A DNA stretch of 64,000 nucleotides, from assembly GCA_937889595.1 (NCBI GenBank), contig CALAOR010000079.1, positions 62,001 to 126,000 on the forward strand, in the 5' to 3' direction. The DNA is from an uncultured bacterium. GTDB taxonomy: Bacteria; Oederibacteriota; PGYV01; Palsa-1178. Positions 61,272 through 64,000 of this stretch are shown one piece after another; position 1 is the stretch's first letter, and every line of letters begins with the position of its first letter. A program made the position numbers and the translations under genes. The notes under the pieces are model-generated. The model ran no database searches. It was not told where the DNA came from and was given only the letters and a program-made list of their open reading frames with translations.

Positions 61272-61889
61272 TCAAGACACTCCCGCCACGGCAATCACGC
61301 TTTTCTCCGGCGTCAGCAGGAACCTGTCTGAAATACTTATCCCGATCTTCGACAGATTGAGCGTGTCATATATTACCTTCTGACACTCGATTTTCAGGTC
61401 CCCGTATCCCGGCGAGAAACGCCTGGTTATTATCCTTCCTTTTTTGGCCAGCTGGGCTGCAAGAAATTCCTGCATCCAGTCAAGCCCCGTGTCAGCGGTT
61501 TCCGAACCAACCGCGTCCAGTATAACACCGAGTGAATTGTTGCCCGCCTTCATTTCAAGGTCCCTGCGTTCAACTATGCCCGCGCCGGCCGTAGAAGCCA
61601 TGAGTAGGACATCGCTGCTTGTCTTGAAAAGTTCCGTTACCTGGATGCTTTCTATGATAACTCCGTTTTCCAGCCTGACACTATTGCCGCTTTTTGATGT
61701 TATCTTTAGGAACAGGTAAGCGCCTTTTAAATCGCATAATATATCACCCAGGTTTATAGCGTCATTGATCTTTTTCTGCTGTTGTTCCGGCAGGACTGTT
61801 TTGCCCTTTTTATATCCCATACGGTACAGGACATTATCCACAGGCGCTTTGGCGTTTATACGTTCCAGATAAACCGTTTTTTCAGGCAT
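61272..61889 (-). CDS. Methionine synthase activation domain protein (separate subunit)
   Basis: 205 residues with start MPEKTVYLERINAKAPVDNV at 61889 (AAGGAGAAGGC upstream). The motif RRFSPGYGDLKIECQKVIYD and the end ISDRFLLTPEKSVIAVAG correspond to the SAM-binding reactivation domain of MetH (R-x-S-P-G-Y). LMASTAGAGIVERRDLEMK is also typical of stand-alone versions. It would methylate oxidised cob(II)alamin so that the catalytic protein, encoded 140 bases away, returns to work. Confidence 0.92.
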   Translation of the reverse strand: MPEKTVYLERINAKAPVDNVLYRMGYKKGKTVLPEQQQKKINDAINLGDILCDLKGAYLFLKITSKSGNSVRLENGVIIESIQVTELFKTSSDVLLMASTAGAGIVERRDLEMKAGNNSLGVILDAVGSETADTGLDWMQEFLAAQLAKKGRIITRRFSPGYGDLKIECQKVIYDTLNLSKIGISISDRFLLTPEKSVIAVAGVS

Positions 61890-61936
61890 TGCCTTCTCCT
61901 TGGGTTTTAAGGATTTTAACATATAAAAGAGTTGTT

Positions 61937-62707
61937 TCAAACATTGATATCGGTGGTTTTATTGAAAAAATCCAGCGCTATCCTTGCGAAATCATAATTT
62001 CTCGTCAGCATGGTCATGTGTCCGCCTTTATCAAATAAATGCGACTCAAATCTATTGCTTTTCTTTTTTAAACCGTCTACTATGCCTTCCATGCCCGGCA
62101 CGGCTTCATCTGTCCTGCTTCCTGTCAGCAATACGGGCATTTTAATTTCCTCCAGGTCCTTGTGATATAATTTTTGCCCTGTTTTTGCGGCGTTTAGGAG
62201 CATTTGAGTGTCCATGTCCACTACTTTTTCCCACTTAAAACCGTGAAGCATGAACCATGCAAATCCCATTTCGCCGTTTTTCTCCGCGAGCCTTGCCTGC
62301 TTTATACTGCCCGCCATTTCAACCGGGATTTTTTCTCCTATGAAACTGTCGCAGATGAGTTTTATTACAAGCCCGGGCCTTTCCAGGGCCAGGTTCAAAC
62401 CGACTAAAGCGCCTCCGCTTGTGCCTATGACATACGCGCGGTCAACCCCGAGCCTTTCAAACAGGGCCGCCGCGACTTTTGAATTCTCGAACCAGAAATC
62501 CTGCGGCAGAGTTTCAGCCTTTTCCGATTTGCCGTGACCCGGATAATCAAAAGTAAATACCTTAAAACGTTTCCCATAAAATCTTTTTATTTCTTTTTTA
62601 AACATGGCAGATGCCGTGGAATTGCCGTGAAGAAGCAGAAGATAGGGCCCCTTCTTCCCATAGGTGTTGAAATACACTTTCTTTTCATTGTACTTAAAAA
62701 AAGGCAT
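61937..62707 (-). CDS. Alpha/beta hydrolase
   Basis: 256 residues. LLLHGNSTASAMF (oxyanion), TFDYPGHGKSEK, nucleophile GTSGGALVGLNL (Ser near 95), acid in TGSRTDEAVPGM, His in KGGHMTML. Small cap region 130-190. Resembles MhpC/BioH-type esterases and lactonases; substrate unknown. AAGGAGAC precedes ATG. Adjacent to the methionine genes, 47 bases from the activation gene start, but a link is not evident. Confidence 0.88.
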   Translation of the reverse strand: MPFFKYNEKKVYFNTYGKKGPYLLLLHGNSTASAMFKKEIKRFYGKRFKVFTFDYPGHGKSEKAETLPQDFWFENSKVAAALFERLGVDRAYVIGTSGGALVGLNLALERPGLVIKLICDSFIGEKIPVEMAGSIKQARLAEKNGEMGFAWFMLHGFKWEKVVDMDTQMLLNAAKTGQKLYHKDLEEIKMPVLLTGSRTDEAVPGMEGIVDGLKKKSNRFESHLFDKGGHMTMLTRNYDFARIALDFFNKTTDINV

Positions 62708-62864
62708 TTATGTCTCCTTAAAAATAAACGGTCATTTGTTTATGTTTTATTGTATAACGAAAAACGGGATTTGTAAATTTATTTAGACACTACCGTAAAG
62801 ACATCCTCCGGCGTGGGTAATTTTTACATATGAATCAGGCGCATGTGTACCTGGGCAAATAAGC

Positions 62865-62904
62865 AAACAGGCCGGCGGCTGTTTCTGGCCGCCGGCCTGT
62901 TTTT
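62865..62904. terminator. Strong bidirectional terminator
   Basis: GGCCGGCGGC pairs with GCCGCCGGCC over an 8-base loop, flanked by AAACA and TGTTTTT. Stem 62865-62879/62888-62904, 25 bases after the stop of the 62929 gene. Confidence 0.75.
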
Positions 62905-62928
62905 AATGGGATTATATGGATTAAAACA

Positions 62929-63441
62929 TCATGAATTCAAATTTAAAAGCCGGATCGCAGCCTGTGCTTCCGCCGCGTTTTTATAGATCCATTTTAAGTA
63001 TTGTGTGCCTTGTCCATTAATAACCAGCCTGTATTTCTGCCATCCATTATCCTTATATTGTATGGCCTGGATCCTCCCGTTTAAAGTAAAAATCATTACA
63101 CCTGCGTCAGAACCCCTCCACCAGAATTCAAGCTCCGTGGGCCCTTCCACAACCACCGGTATGTTCCCAAAAACAGCGCAGCTGACCGCGTCTATGCCGT
63201 CGGGCATGGGACTGTCATTTTTAAGAATAGGTTTATTTTCCGCAGGATCTTCGTTCTCGGAAACTGGCTGATATCCCATAGAACTGTCATATTGCCCGAT
63301 ACTTGCCATCTGTACCGGCTCTTCGGCGCGCAGGACTGCCGCAGACAAAAACATTAAAAACGCGGCTGAGACCAATACTGCCGCCGTTAATATACTGCCG
63401 TTTGTTCCCTTAATTGCCGGTCTTTCATCCGCTTGCATCAT
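62929..63441 (-). CDS. Envelope protein with N-terminal anchor, unknown function
   Basis: 170 residues. A hydrophobic segment (about 18-40, ILTAAVLVSAAFLMFLSAAV) anchors or exports it. The rest is a beta-rich domain: AVSCAVFGNIPVVVEGPTEL, EFWWRGSDAGVMIFTLNG, WQKYRLVINGQGTQYLKWIY. The FWW...LNG...WQ...L-W-Y pattern is that of lectin-like jelly-roll modules, but the family is not identified. A near-perfect sigma-54 promoter lies 40 bases upstream, directly behind a sigma-54 activator gene, so it is probably the activator's target. Confidence 0.75.
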   Translation of the reverse strand: MMQADERPAIKGTNGSILTAAVLVSAAFLMFLSAAVLRAEEPVQMASIGQYDSSMGYQPVSENEDPAENKPILKNDSPMPDGIDAVSCAVFGNIPVVVEGPTELEFWWRGSDAGVMIFTLNGRIQAIQYKDNGWQKYRLVINGQGTQYLKWIYKNAAEAQAAIRLLNLNS

Positions 63442-63481
63442 TTTTATCCACCGCCGTTATTTGATTTGTTAGGTGAATAAT

Positions 63482-63497
63482 AGCAATTAGCATGCCA
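63482..63497 (-). promoter_or_regulatory. Sigma-54 promoter (-24/-12)
   Basis: TGGCATGCTAATTGCT: GG and GC separated by exactly 10 bases, one or two changes from consensus TGGCACG-N4-TTGCT. Start expected near 63471, about 30 bases before the ATG at 63441. Confidence 0.62.
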
Positions 63498-63576
63498 TGA
63501 CGAAAACCTTTAAAACAATAGTATTTGTTGCGGATAGAAAAGGGTTTATTATCATTTATGATAACAGGTATGAGAA

Positions 63577-64000
63577 TTAAGAAATGTTGTGCTTTTTTAT
63601 TTTCCTGTAAAGGTTGGCAACACTTATATGCAAGGATTCCGCAGTTCTTATCCTGTCATTACCGCATTTAATCATCACTGATCTTATAAACTCTTTTTCC
63701 ATAAACCCCATATAATCATCCAGACTCATATTTTCCTCGCTTCCGGAAATCGGCGCTAAACAGACGTTATTTATCGAAGTTTCTCTGTCCTGTATATACT
63801 GCGGCAGGTCCTCGGGGGTAATGACAATCCTGTTTTCCGACAACACTACAGCCCTCTCAATGACATTTAAAAGTTCCCTCACGTTCCCGGGCCAATCATA
63901 GGCGCATAACGCGTCCAACGCATGCTGGTTTATTTGCTTGAAACATGCCGCCTCAGGCAGTACCCTGCTATGTTTTAAAAAATAATCGCAAAGCATCGGT
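63577..64000 (-). CDS. Sigma-54-dependent transcriptional activator, C-terminal part, cut by window edge
   Basis: About 140 residues are in the window. PMLCDYFLKHSR and DALCAYDWPGNVRELLNVIE with RAVVLSENRIVITPEDLP are the end of the AAA+ domain (WPGNVREL), and FIRSVMIKCGNDRIRTAESL with HISVANLYRKIKKH is a Fis-type DNA-binding helix-turn-helix. The ATPase and any receiver domain lie beyond 64000. The sigma-54 promoter downstream suggests local regulation. Confidence 0.92.
   Translation of the reverse strand, partial: PMLCDYFLKHSRVLPEAACFKQINQHALDALCAYDWPGNVRELLNVIERAVVLSENRIVITPEDLPQYIQDRETSINNVCLAPISGSEENMSLDDYMGFMEKEFIRSVMIKCGNDRIRTAESLHISVANLYRKIKKHNIS

Noticed and set aside
62780-62815. 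GACACTACCGTAAAGAC as another MITE end
   Set aside because: Too many differences from GATACTGTCGGAAAA and no matching right end nearby.

Overview
The window looks like a chromosomal segment of an uncultured, diderm, probably anaerobic bacterium of moderate GC (about 45% by eye). The outer-envelope evidence is a heptosyltransferase-type GT9 enzyme, a porin-like beta-barrel, several lipoproteins and a pilus/secretion ATPase fragment. c-di-AMP synthesis, LL-diaminopimelate aminotransferase lysine synthesis, a split B12-dependent methionine synthase and secreted proteins with long Thr/Pro stalks together suggest a candidate-phylum lineage (something like Goldbacteria or its relatives). That placement is inference and was not tested. 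Almost every gene is on the minus strand; only a cation-efflux gene (11147-12121) and an isochorismatase-fold gene (36997-37572) are on the plus strand.

Layout. 1-5784: N-terminus of a PilB/GspE-type ATPase, DnaE, PrmC, an ankyrin protein. 5836-9705: PrfA, YqhQ-type DUF1385, L31 and Rho, which with PrmC form the familiar rho-rpmE-prfA-prmC translation-termination neighbourhood. 9944-14207: GIY-YIG protein, tRNA-Glu(CUC) among hairpin repeats, two PilZ proteins, CDF transporter, OppA-like lipoprotein. 14282-17845: gapA-pgk-tpiA-secG behind a near-consensus promoter. 17962-22197: GT9 enzyme, secreted protein, porin-like barrel, excisionase-like HTH and a third PilZ protein, with MITE-like elements between. 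22315-26390: cdaA-cdaR-pdxJ, then a sensorless histidine kinase and an NtrC-type regulator, all tightly overlapping. 26845-30093: ftsH-folE-folP. 30255-35369: ABC exporter, TPR protein and UvrA.

35400-45660 is an accessory region: an orphan antitoxin with a truncated PIN toxin, an MNT/HEPN pair, hydrolases, small lipoproteins, a TolB-like propeller and a kelch-like protein, many of them flanked by direct repeats or hairpins. 45660-55517 is a dense biosynthetic operon (lysA-dapF-dapA-dapB-FAH-dapL-folK-dNK-panB-panC-panD-nadX) for lysine/diaminopimelate, folate, deoxynucleotide salvage, pantothenate and probably NAD; three of these pathways use aspartate. 55806-64000 holds a secreted C39-like cysteine peptidase with a Thr/Pro stalk and its coupled neighbour, split methionine synthase, an alpha/beta hydrolase, and a sigma-54 activator (cut by the window end) next to a near-consensus sigma-54 promoter driving a small envelope protein.

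The most unusual content is outside the genes: (i) short elements with GATACTGTCGGAAAA ends; (ii) hairpins whose arms differ at each site while the loop keeps a TCG...GCTC core; (iii) direct repeats that bracket single accessory genes; (iv) Thr/Pro-stalk surface proteins with a shared type of C-terminal domain resembling a sorting signal. No single unmistakably new multi-gene defence or metabolic system was found.
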